15,000 bases of DNA, from assembly GCA_905221605.1 (NCBI GenBank), contig CAJNDS010001472.1, forward strand, positions 1 to 15,000, given 5' to 3'. The DNA is from Symbiodinium natans (lineage: Eukaryota > Sar > Dinophyceae > Suessiales > Symbiodiniaceae). A program made the translations under genes and the position numbers. Shown here piece after piece: positions 1 through 6,432 of the stretch. The notes below the pieces were generated by a model. The model made no database searches and was not told the origin of the DNA. It saw nothing but the letters and a program-made list of their open reading frames with translations. Each line of letters begins with the position of its first letter. Position 1 is the first letter of the stretch.

Positions 1-600
1 CGTGCTGCTGTTCACAGAGGATCCATGCGGCGCGTGGTTCCCGTAGTCACGTGGTGCAGATTTTGAGCTCGTGTCCTACCATTTACGGAGGATTCCCTGG
101 AAACCGACTCCTGGAGAGCCTCATCCATTGTAAACTATAATGCCCATTCTGATGCCTGCACCACTTTTTGGCCGCCGAAATCTTGAATCGCAGCGGTACT
201 TGATGGGAGAAAGGATGTTGGGGGTCCTCTGATTCCAGTAGTTGGGGGATGGCTGTGGCTCGTCGTTCCCGGTTTGCGGTGGCAGCAGACTTGACTGGCG
301 AACGACGGGATTTAGTTCTGCAGAGGCAAAACTCACGGTTCACAGTACCTAGGCGCACCGACTACAAGGAGATCAGCCGATGCAGCAAACCTCGTTTGGT
401 GTGGTTATCTGTACTCTCATGTCAGGGAAAGATTGTTTGTGGTACCTAGCGCGATCCGAGCTTTGAACATCCGTCCCAGCGACAGCGGCGGAAGGATGGC
501 ATCACCTAGTGCAGAGTGATAATATGAAATATTTAGAGTGGTCAAGAGCCACTCAGAGTGATGTAGAGGATGTAGAGCATTTTTGTGGTGTGATATAGAG
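1..600. other. No recognisable gene
   Basis: Both strands contain only short open frames here, and none has a recognisable motif or convincing codon bias. Around 540-582 there is a short imperfect repeat of GATGTAGAG next to AGAGTGAT-like words. I see no RNA gene, promoter or mobile element. The left edge could still hold part of a gene that continues outside the window. Confidence 0.5.
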
Positions 601-660
601 CGAGCGATACACAGCAATTTTTGCCCCCACTCGTGCCATTTAGCGAAAGGGGAAAGGGCT

Positions 661-764
661 CACCCTATCCCCCCTTTATCCCCCCTATCACCCCTATCCC
701 CCCTAATCCCCCCCCTATCCTCCCTATCCTCCCTATCCCCCCCTATCCCCCTATCCCCCCCCCC
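661..764. repeat. C-rich CCCCCTAT-type degenerate satellite
   Basis: About 100 bases of near-pure C/T/A made of irregular units such as CCCCCTAT, CCTCCCTAT and CCCCTAAT. All G-runs lie on the minus strand, so that strand has many closely spaced GGGG tracts with G-quadruplex potential, and the plus strand could form an i-motif. The unit resembles neither TTTAGGG nor TTAGGG exactly. Open frames running through it encode only proline/isoleucine/leucine repeats and are not taken as genes. Confidence 0.85.
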
Positions 765-1353
765 GAACAGCTAATTTTGAAAGCGGCTCCGCCGATTTTG
801 GGGTTGCGAGAGAGCCAGACACCCTCCTGGCTTGCAAGCGGGTTCTGATTCTCCGTCGTCAAGTTGGGTGGGGCCACACGGTTCTGGCCTGGAAGTGCAG
901 TTTCTTTTCGGATGACCTATGTCGTGGCTAGGATCTTAGACGACGCAAGAAACAATGCAGCCAAACAAAGCTTTACTTAGCAGGATTACTAGAGTCACTA
1001 GAGCCAGACCTTTCAACTTGAAGGCAGTGCATAAACTGCATGCAACCTCTAGCGCTGTTTCTTGCACGAAACCTCAAAACTTGAACCCTAAAACCATAGG
1101 CCTCTTGACTAAGACATAGACGGAAAGCTAGGCCTCTAGACTCCAGAGACCCGTTGGTTCGGCCAGGATTTGATCTTTGGAGATTTGCACATACGTGCAT
1201 CTGTCTTGTCATTTCACTCTCTCTCACACACAGACACAACCAGTATGAGTGCATCAGAAGGGCAAAGTAGCTCTGCTGCGCAGGAACTTCAACAAACGCG
1301 CGCCAGTCCATTTGACTAAGCAGGTGCCTTGGCTGATCTTGATCTATCTGAGC
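765..1353. other. No recognisable gene
   Basis: The minus-strand frame is open from about 1998 down to 973, but below about 1407 it lies past the inferred splice donor of a pyruvate kinase exon and has no recognisable motif. I treat 765-1353 as intron or intergenic DNA. Confidence 0.4.
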
Positions 1354-1400
1354 CACGGTTAAATCCTCAAGAATGCAAAAAAAGCAGGGGGGGGATATAC
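1354..1400 (-). repeat. Dispersed ~46-bp repeat, copy A (inverted)
   Basis: Read on the minus strand, this contains GCATTCTTGAGGATTTAACC, preceded by a T-rich run, a C-rich run and TATAT. The same arrangement occurs in the opposite orientation at 2201-2245, where GAGG becomes GAAG. Copy A starts six bases inside the inferred intron that follows pyruvate kinase exon 2. It forms the left arm of an inverted repeat pair that brackets both minus-strand pyruvate kinase exons. Confidence 0.8.
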
Positions 1401-1406
1401 ACGTAC

Positions 1407-1731
1407 CCTCTTCGATGCCATTGGTGAAATTGGTCTCCACATCTGGCACATTGACACCCTTACAGGCCTTGAATTTGTTTCCAGGGATGAGCTTTACCTT
1501 CCGCTCCACAATGTTACTGAGCTTCTCCTTCACTTTCATGATGTCATTTTCCAACAAGACGTCTATTCCCAGCTTGGTGGCCGCGCTCAAGATGTGTCCG
1601 GCCCGCATGTAGTGGTGGTCATCCTGGCTGACGTCGGACTCCAGAACATCACTGTTGTTCAGCTGGATGGGAGCTCCAGCAAGCTCACCCACACAACACT
1701 TTGAACATTGGAGATCACGGAGGCACTTCAC
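1407..1731 (-). pseudogene. Pyruvate kinase, exon covering the start of the B domain (apparently decayed)
   Basis: Pyruvate kinase converts phosphoenolpyruvate and ADP to pyruvate and ATP in glycolysis. This exon encodes about 108 residues. It starts VKCLRDLQCSK and continues with VGELAGAPIQL, ATKLGIDVLLENDIMKV and GNKFKACKGVNVPDVE. These match the family pattern in order: DLQGPK(F/I)RVGEL, the B-domain strands, then KGVN(V/L)P. The boundaries are an AG acceptor just above 1731 and a G|GTACGT donor at 1406-1405. Joined in phase to the exon at 1834-2019 it gives GKK-VK-CLRDLQ, as expected for the family. Oddities: the GPK(F/I)R motif reads CSKCC, and the end (TNFTNGIEEG) lacks the usual acidic LTxKD stretch. 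The later exons lie on the other strand. Family identification is strong; whether it is a pseudogene or a divergent paralogue is inference. Confidence 0.7.
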
Positions 1732-1833
1732 CTCTAGGCAAACGCACACACAACCCCCCACCCACGCAATTTCGCTCTCAGCAGCGATACAAAAAATATA
1801 TGACCACAACAGCGCGTGTTTCCTCCCCGGCGC
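1732..1833 (-). other. Inferred GC-AG intron, phase 0
   Basis: This 102-base intron is placed between two pyruvate kinase exons on the minus strand. The 5' junction reads AAGAAG|GCGCCGG and the 3' junction reads CCTAGAG|GTGAAG. Splicing here restores the family order GKKV...DLQ without changing frame. GC donors are unusual in most eukaryotes but known in dinoflagellates. The sequence reads open through the intron, so only transcript data can confirm it. Confidence 0.55.
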
Positions 1834-2019
1834 CTTCTTGCCGAGCTCATTGGCCGCCTTGCGCATCAGCGGAAAGATGCGCCCGAACTCGCCACCACTG
1901 CGCTGGGAGCAGTTGAGGCGGAAAATGTCGGTGCCGGCCCCTCGCGGCCAGGGTAGGCGGTGCAGCTTGGAGATGAACCCCGTGTGGAGGTCCGCCACCT
2001 TCGGCGAACTCAGATGGCT
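1834..2019 (-). pseudogene. Pyruvate kinase, N-terminal A-domain exon
   Basis: Read on the minus strand, the exon encodes KVADLHTGFISKLHRL, then AGTDIFRLNCSQRSGG, EFGRIFPLMRKAANELGKK. The RLN(F/C)SH signature of the pyruvate kinase A domain is recognisable; its Arg, Asn and Ser, used by the family for substrate and potassium binding, are present. The following His is Gln here. The frame is open upstream to a stop at 2020-2022, so the 5' limit is approximate. No credible start codon was found: the GTG at 1998 lies inside the homologous region. The exon ends AAG|GC at 1834. It points away from the pyruvate kinase exons at 3522-3819. Confidence 0.7.
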
Positions 2020-2200
2020 TCAGCTTATACCTCAACCAACCGAAACCCGTAAGCCTCCTCCACTAGATCACGGCATCGGTCTTCTTCCAGGGCCTGAAAC
2101 GGCTCAGAAACCTACTAGGGACTGAAGCAGCTTACAGCTTCCGAGGCTTTAGCTGGTGCCAGGGAACGCAAAAGACCGGAAGCAAGGAATGCAGTTTGCT

Positions 2201-2245
2201 TATATTCCCGCCTGTTTCTTTGGCATTCTTGAAGATTTAACCGTG
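2201..2245 (+). repeat. Dispersed ~46-bp repeat, copy B
   Basis: Contains GCATTCTTGAAGATTTAACC, preceded by TATATTCCC and CCTGTTTCTTTG. It is about 80% or more identical by eye to copy A at 1354-1400, in inverted orientation. It lies about 180 bases upstream of the first recognised pyruvate kinase exon and just left of the palindromic element at 2283. Confidence 0.8.
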
Positions 2246-2282
2246 TTAAGGTGTAAGGGACTAAGCCTTATCGCACCCAATA

Positions 2283-2673
2283 TTGAATATTTAACCGTTT
2301 TTTCAATATTCAATATGTGGTGGGATCCAAGATCCAAGATCCAAGATGTCCACGGGAGAATTTCCGGAGCAATCTTGGATCCAGGGCCAGAGTGGGATCC
2401 AACATTGCTTCGGAATTTCTCCCATGGGCATCTTGGATCTTGGATCTTGGATTCTGCCTGTTATTGAATATTGAGCTGTCTGTTTCAATAACATACAGAA
2501 TCCAAGATCCAAGATCCAAGATGTCCACGGGAGAATTTCCGAAGCAATGTTGGATCCCACTCTGGCCCTGGATCCAAGATTGCTCCGGAAATTCTCCCAT
2601 GGACATCTTGGATCTTGGATCTTGGATTCTGCCTGTTTTTGAATATTGAGCCGTCTTTTTCAATATCAATATA
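2283..2673. repeat. Nested palindromic element (chain of hairpins)
   Basis: Two units of about 130 bases, near 2324-2455 and 2498-2632, are near-exact reverse complements of each other, giving arms of about 165 bases around a centre near 2476. Each unit is itself an imperfect palindrome: it opens with tandem GATCCAA copies, runs through CGGGAGAATTTCC, has a GGATCC-bounded loop, and closes with tandem TTGGATC copies. A linker of the form TTGAATATT...CCGT...TTTCAATA occurs at about 2283, 2464 and 2639, roughly every 178 bases. Open frames on both strands are symmetry artefacts. It could be a MITE-like non-autonomous element or a palindromic satellite; no transposase is visible. Confidence 0.9.
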
Positions 2674-2694
2674 ATATAGTTTTCTTTATTTCAT

Positions 2695-2924
2695 ACTCCT
2701 AAAATTCTGAATCGCAAGCAGTGTCCCCCGTATCTTTTGTACTCCTAAAATTCTGAATCGCAAGCAGTGTCCCCCGTATCTTTTGTACTCCTAAAAATCT
2801 GAATCGCAAGCAGTGTCCCCCGTATCTTTTGTACTCCTAAAAATCTGAATCGCAAGCAGTGCCCCCCGTATCTTTTCTGCTCCTAAAAATCTGAATCGCA
2901 AGCAGTGTCCCCCGTATCTTTTCT
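2695..2924 (+). repeat. Tandem repeat, 5 copies of a 46-bp unit
   Basis: Five head-to-tail copies start at 2695, 2741, 2787, 2833 and 2879. The unit includes CTCCTAAAA, TCTGAATCGCAAGCAGTG, CCCCCGTATCTTTT. Copies differ by a few substitutions: ATT becomes AAT after copy 2, GTGTCC becomes GTGCCC in copy 4, and the ending TTTTGT becomes TTTTCT in copies 4-5. The variants therefore cluster at the right end. A truncated sixth start (GCTCATAAG) follows. There are no unique spacers, so this is not a CRISPR array. Confidence 0.97.
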
Positions 2925-2931
2925 GCTCATA

Positions 2932-2945
2932 AGTATACGTATACT
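2932..2945. repeat. Perfect 14-bp palindrome
   Basis: AGTATACGTATACT equals its own reverse complement. It lies immediately after the end of the 46-bp tandem array. Confidence 0.9.
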
Positions 2946-2962
2946 ATATGGGATTGCGCCTT

Positions 2963-3048
2963 AAACCCTGACTCCTTAAACCCTAACTCTATAGGGTTTA
3001 ATGGTTAGGGTTTGGGTGTAATTGCCGGCTTAGGTTTAAACGCCTCAG
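2963..3048 (+). repeat. Telomere-like dispersed repeat, copy 1
   Basis: Begins AAACCCTGACTCCTTAAACC and passes through GGTTAGGGTTT, ATTGCCGGCTTA, ending ACGCCTCAG. A diverged copy in the same orientation is at 3419-3501. Facing CCCTAA and TTAGGG halves within the unit give it hairpin potential. Confidence 0.8.
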
Positions 3049-3418
3049 TCGTACCCCCTAAACCTGTCAACCTTAACCTTATAGGGTTGGGGTGCCTACA
3101 TCATCATCGGATTTGACGAGCTCTGCGGATACATGTATATGACAAGGTTATAACTTTTTTGCTGCGGTTATAACTAAGGTTCAGGGTTTGATTTATATAC
3201 ATGTAATAAACCTATAAGAAAATGAGGGTAACCCCATCACGCCCCAATAAGCAAAACAAACATCCATCCTAAAAGCTTTACCTGAGCTAAGATATCTCGC
3301 GCAACCATCCCCCGATAAGCAAAACCTGATTTCCATCATATAACAATTTAAAACTCTATGAGTTTTCGTTTTAAATGCTCTATGGGTTTAGGTTTAAAGT
3401 TTAAAATGCCTAAATCAA
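3049..3418. other. AT-rich spacer with short repeats, no gene
   Basis: No convincing reading frame. It contains an inverted pair of TACATGTATAT-like words near 3130 and 3197, two GGTTATAAC words near 3146 and 3166, and a two-copy direct repeat built around ATAAGCAAAAC near 3247 and 3315, each followed by CATC-type sequence. Confidence 0.6.
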
Positions 3419-3501
3419 AAACCCTAACCCCTTAACCTTAACTCCATCGGGTTGAACGGTTAGGGTTTAGGTTTCATTGCGGGCTTACGTTTAAGCCTCA
3501 G
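3419..3501 (+). repeat. Telomere-like dispersed repeat, copy 2
   Basis: Begins AAACCCTAACCCCTTAACC, then GGTTAGGGTTTAGG, ATTGCGGGCTTA, ending AAGCCTCAG. It aligns along its whole length with 2963-3048 at roughly 75-80% by eye. It ends about 20 bases before the first plus-strand pyruvate kinase exon. Confidence 0.8.
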
Positions 3502-3521
3502 GCCAGAGTGTTGCTCCACAG

Positions 3522-3674
3522 TCGCTGACGCAGACAAGCTACAGGAATTGTTCGACCAAGGCCCAAACCAGCATCGATGGCATGGCCAAGTCGCTGATGG
3601 TGGCCCGCGGCGATCTGGGCGTGGAGCTGGAGCTCCAGAGGGCGCCTTTTGCGCAGAAACTTCTCATCTGCAAG
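3522..3674 (+). pseudogene. Pyruvate kinase, A-domain exon with the RGDLG metal-binding motif
   Basis: The frame from 3561 encodes AQTSIDGMAKSLMVARGDLG, then VELELQRAPFAQKLLICK. This is the pyruvate kinase segment DG(I/L)MVARGDLGVE followed by the (V/L)AQK(L/M)(L/M)I helix. The Asp of ARGDLG, a magnesium ligand in the family, is kept. Upstream, VADADKLQELFDQ (3521-3559) fits the preceding helix but is one frame away; an extra G at 3560 would explain it. The exon follows CAG at 3519-3521 and ends AAG|GC at 3674/3675. About 80 family residues between the B domain and this point were not found. The strand is opposite to the N-terminal exons at 1407-2019. Confidence 0.75.
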
Positions 3675-3783
3675 GCCTCAGATTCGCCTTTTAGTGTTTT
3701 TTCCCGGAATGTGACTTTGTGCGGGCGGAATATTGCTGTATGCTTTGCGATGGCCTACTCCTGAACTATTAAGCAGCAGCCAG
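3675..3783 (+). other. Inferred GC-AG intron, phase 0
   Basis: A 109-base intron with donor TGCAAG|GCCTCA and acceptor GCCAG|GGCGCT. Removing it joins LLICK to GAGLYVINATQM, in register with the family pattern (helix, then GK-VI-ATQM). This is a second AAG|GC donor in the same gene family, independent of the one on the minus strand. Confidence 0.55.
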
Positions 3784-3819
3784 GGCGCTGGACTTTATGT
3801 CATCAATGCCACGCAGATG
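3784..3819 (+). pseudogene. Pyruvate kinase, short exon ending ATQM
   Basis: Encodes GAGLYVINATQM. This matches the strand with the conserved ATQM motif, whose Thr lies in the active site of characterised pyruvate kinases. Similarity stops at ATQM, where ATG|GTTGGG gives a possible GT donor. The usual following segment (LESM, then the SGETA motif) was not seen in the window, so the C-terminal third is missing here. Confidence 0.65.
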
Positions 3820-3849
3820 GTTGGGAGCTTGCTGCCCGGTTCAAGCTAC

Positions 3850-4121
3850 GTCCCAATGACCAGTCCTGGCTCCTGGAACTCTCAGCAGTGCTTCAGAGAA
3901 TGATTCATGGATGTTCATGCGCCTCCGAGCAGTACTGCTCACTTGCCAAACACTGCCCTCAAAAGAAGCCGAGGTGCTTCGAGCCTGTCGCCGAAAGTGA
4001 CGGTGAGGCCGAGGTTCTGGTGGCCGACAGCGCCGAGCGACCATTCAGCGATTGGCTGCGATGGGTGCATTCGTTGTTGGACGGGTTGGAGGATTTAGTT
4101 CGACAAGGGGCCTGGAGGTGA
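3850..4121 (+). CDS. Hypothetical open frame, possible exon
   Basis: This frame is open across the region and includes SWLLELSAVLQRM, then a Cys-rich stretch, then EAEVLVADSAERPFSDWLRW and LLDGLEDLVRQ before a stop at 4119-4121. I do not recognise a family. The later part has the balanced, acidic composition of coding sequence, but no start codon or splice sites are secure. It overlaps the 3' side of the pyruvate kinase ATQM exon in a different frame, so at most part can be an exon. Confidence 0.25.
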
Positions 4122-4256
4122 TGGGGCTACCTTCAACAAATTTCGTGTTTCTAGCCGATTCTAGCCTGCTCTAGCTTTCGACGATGGCTTCTCTCCCATG
4201 GTTTCTGCGACACAGTTCCGGACTTAGGGTTGAATCCTGCGCCTGAGCTCCCGGCA

Positions 4257-4396
4257 GACCCTACATAGTGAAGTCGCCCAGGATCTTGAACGACTTGGAC
4301 AAGGACACCCTTGAGCACATCTACAACAACAAGGCGGGCATTGCAGCCAAGCAAGCCAACAGCTCACATCAGTTCAAGTCAAGTCATGGACCCTGA
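4257..4396 (+). CDS. Hypothetical exon, unknown protein
   Basis: After GGCAG the frame reads PYIVKSPRILNDLDKDTLE, then HIYNNKAGIAAKQAN, ending at TGA 4394-4396. Composition looks coding. An AACAAG|GC junction at about 4333 resembles the AAG|GC donors seen in the pyruvate kinase pieces, so the exon may end there. I do not recognise the family. Confidence 0.3.
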
Positions 4397-4951
4397 AATC
4401 CCACCCAAGCTCATCAAAGCTCAGTCGCTGATGTCGAAATCATTTTCTCTCGAGGTCCGCATCTCTCTGCACCTTGAATGAAGTTCGGCTTCCTTCTGGA
4501 AGGGGGCCTGTTGCTGCGCTTTTCGGGGGGCTTGCGGCCAAGGGCAGATTGGATCACGCGTTCTGCGGCTCCCACGTTCCAATCCCAGCAACCTGCAGCC
4601 TGCAGCAACCTGACATGAATCCTCGAGCCCCCTCTCTGACGCCAGCCCAAATAGATCCAAACAGTCCCAATCGGGTTCCAAACGAGTGCCTTAAACCCTG
4701 AAGGCCCCTCAAATCCCAGGAGCAACCTGGACACCAGCTTCGTGGGTGCGCCCGAGGGCTTCCGGGGGCAGACGGCCAATTTCACGCAGGACCGAGAATG
4801 GACTAACCGCGCAAACAGCCAAAATTCCAATAAGTCCCCCTCTACCCCTCGAGACAGCATGCAAACGCGAGAGGCGATTCCGTGTGACACACCTTGGCAT
4901 TGAATAAGTTTGTGTGGAAGGGCGCGTCAGCGTAAGACAAGATTCTCTTAG
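4397..4951. other. No recognisable gene
   Basis: Long minus-strand frames cross this stretch in two registers, but neither has a recognisable motif and they overlap, which points to chance open frames in GC-rich DNA. GCAACCTGCAGCCTGCAGCAACCTG near 4588-4612 is a small local inverted/direct repeat with two PstI-type CTGCAG sites. Confidence 0.4.
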
Positions 4952-5155
4952 CTTTGCTCCCTGCATGCGCACCCCTTCCAAGATCAGGCGCTGCTGGAAA
5001 AGTCGGCCGAAACAGGCCCCGGCACCACCTTGGTCACTGCAAGAACAGAAAGACTACCCACCACTCAAGCGAAGAAGCGAGAAGGAGAAGATAAATTCAC
5101 GTTTCAAGCTGGTTTTTTCTTGACTAGATGTTTCACGAAAGGGCTCCAAGAGTGA
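4952..5155 (+). CDS. Hypothetical open frame, possible exon
   Basis: A frame that opens right after TCTCTTAG (a possible acceptor) encodes HPFQDQALLEKSAETGPG, TTLVTARTERLPTTQAKK and a basic/acidic tail, ending at TGA 5153-5155. No family is recognised. Start and end are unproven; the last 20 codons look less coding-like. Confidence 0.25.
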   Translation, partial: LCSLHAHPFQDQALLEKSAETGPGTTLVTARTERLPTTQAKKREGEDKFTFQAGFFLTRCFTKGLQE

Positions 5156-5282
5156 AATGCATCGCAGGCTCTTTGGATCCTCAGAAGCCCGTAAGGTCAC
5201 CCAGGGGCTATCGGCATCATCGCAGAATAGCCCAAGAGAGAGAATGATTTGAGCACGCAGTGCATGAATCACGGGTGACTAG

Positions 5283-5571
5283 AAAGCCCCAAAGATTTTC
5301 GCAGGCGAGCTGGAAGCGGCCCTCAAGCGGACCATGGAGACGAAGGATGCAACAGCAGCTCGGATGGGAGACCTCAGCGTGTCAGATTCTTGCGGACTCC
5401 TCCATCCGTCGCCACATATCGAAGACATGATGATCTTCGTGCTCGCTTGGACCAAGGACCTGGACAAGCTGAAGGGGCATCTGCGAGATGTGTTGCTAGA
5501 TGCAAACGAGTCAGGCCCAGTGTCGGCCGTACTTGAGCAGCGACTGGGCAGGAAGATGCCCCCGCAATATG
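5283..5571 (+). CDS. Unknown protein exon with LLDANESG motif (copy 1)
   Basis: Opens after ACTAG (possible acceptor) with KAPKIFAGELEAALKRTME, and continues MGDLSVSDSCGLLHPSPHIE, WTKDLDKLKGHLRDV, LLDANESGPVSAVLEQRLG, RKMPPQY. The frame stays open to 5768, but after about 5571 (G|GTGCAG, possible donor) it runs into low-quality sequence with a G homopolymer, so I end the exon there. An in-frame ATG at 5334 is an alternative start. I do not recognise the family; it looks mostly helical and soluble, with no signal peptide or membrane segment. A related copy follows at 5764-6115, which supports real coding sequence. Confidence 0.5.
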
Positions 5572-5763
5572 GTGCAGTGTTGTTTACATTGGATCGTGGC
5601 TGTGTGGCAGAGATTTTTTGCTCAGGAGAAGACATGTTCCATTCACAGGGGGGGGGGTGTAATGGGTACACAATGGTAAGCCCCTGTGCTGGAACGGTAG
5701 GTGGACAGGTCTGCATTTTACAATGCATGGGTGGTATCGACTTTGCAAGCTTAGGATCTCCAG

Positions 5764-5963
5764 GCTAGAGGAGCCCCAGGCTGCCAGCCCAGGAAAGGGG
5801 TCCAGCGCCACTTGGTGGAAACAGCCGTAGGGGCTTATTGGGATGAGGGCTTCTATGGCACGCCCCGCTTTGAGACTGAACCATGTTTTGACCTGGCTCA
5901 GGAGCTTGAGAGGCTGAAGGTGCACTTGAACCTGGGTTTGCATCCGCTTGCAGCTCTTTCTAG
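5764..5963 (+). CDS. Unknown protein exon, related copy 2, first part
   Basis: Opens directly after TCTCCAG. It encodes QRHLVETAVGAYWDEGFYG, TPRFETEPCFDLAQELERLK, VHLN, with the frame open to TAA at 5965-5967. FDLAQELERLKVHLN lines up with the copy-1 segment TKDLDKLKGHLRD just before its DANESG motif. The 3' splice site is unresolved: a donor near 5932-5936 is likelier than AG|GTAACG at 5963, which would leave only a 25-base intron. Confidence 0.4.
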
Positions 5964-5988
5964 GTAACGACGTGTCCTCGCTGTGCAG

Positions 5989-6115
5989 ACCGAAAAGCTC
6001 TTTAACCCTTCTCATGGATGCTAACGAGTCCGGCAGAGTTCCCGCAATCTTGGAAGAGCTGCTTGCTCAAATCCCCCTGCCGGCCCATCAAGCAAAAAAG
6101 CCGCCTCTTGTGTAG
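5989..6115 (+). CDS. Unknown protein exon, related copy 2, DANESG part
   Basis: Follows GTGCAG and encodes PKSSLTLLMDANESGRVPAI, then LEELLAQIPLPAHQAKK, stopping at TAG 6113-6115. It matches LLDANESGPVSAVLEQRLG of copy 1 with DANESG, V, A, LE and L conserved. Whether the stop is a true C terminus is uncertain. Together with 5764-5963 this suggests a tandem duplicated gene whose second copy carries an intron that the first lacks. Confidence 0.45.
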
Positions 6116-6121
6116 CTGAGG

Positions 6122-6277
6122 ATGTCCACGGAGAAGGTCGAGGAGGAAGCAGCGCAGAAGGTGTTGGAGGAAATCTCTGTCTGCGCCTTAACATTTGCAC
6201 AGCCTATGGACGCCCTTGCGCAAATAGGCAGATTTTGGCAAAAGATCTGTGAAGCAGCAAGGAGATGGAGCAACTGA
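6122..6277 (+). CDS. Small hypothetical open frame
   Basis: From ATG 6122 the frame encodes about 51 residues, starting MSTEKVEEEAAQKVLEEI, acidic and probably helical, and ending at TGA 6275-6277. It overlaps the start of the ketosynthase frame. It may be an independent exon or chance. No family recognised. Confidence 0.25.
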   Translation: MSTEKVEEEAAQKVLEEISVCALTFAQPMDALAQIGRFWQKICEAARRWSN

Positions 6278-6432
6278 AGCAGGGATCCCAGATCAACCTG
6301 GTCGAGTGCCACGGTACGGGCACGGCTCTGGATGGTCCCAGCGAGACCGGCGCGCTGAAGGCGGTGTTGGCCCACGGACGTTCGATGCCGGTGCAGCCCG
6401 CAACTGTGAAGACCAACATCGGAAGCCCGACG
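6250..6432 (+). pseudogene. Type I ketosynthase domain fragment (polyketide or fatty acid synthase-like)
   Basis: Encodes KEMEQLKQGSQINLVECH, GTGTALDGPSETGALKAVL, and GRSMPVQPATVKTNIG. Ketosynthases catalyse the decarboxylative condensation that extends polyketide or fatty acyl chains; the catalytic triad is one Cys and two His. The HGTGT histidine is present. The usual GDP after GTAL reads DGP, and the second histidine (KTNIGH) is replaced by Ser, after which similarity ends and a stop follows at about 6448-6450. The Cys-containing nucleophile region was not found upstream. No acyltransferase, ketoreductase or acyl carrier domain is visible nearby. Either an isolated exon with an unrecognised splice site or, more likely, a decayed fragment. 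Confidence 0.7.

Noticed and set aside
621-848. Proline-rich frames, possible extensin-like protein
   Set aside because: The prolines come from the C-rich CCCCCTAT satellite in two frames at once; no start context or flanking coding sequence.
973-1998. Long minus-strand open frame as a single 341-residue protein
   Set aside because: Only two segments match pyruvate kinase, and joining them needs an intron. The lower part (973-1406) has no recognisable motif, and the apparent GTG start is inside the homologous domain.
2303-2669. Overlapping frames of 85-119 residues on both strands
   Set aside because: They arise from the symmetry of the palindromic element; the same peptides appear on both strands.
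2695-2924. CRISPR array
   Set aside because: Copies are contiguous 46-bp units with no variable spacers, and the genome context is eukaryotic.
4414-4981. Overlapping minus-strand frames of 86-158 residues
   Set aside because: They occupy two registers of the same DNA, have no recognisable motifs, and fit chance open frames in GC-rich sequence.
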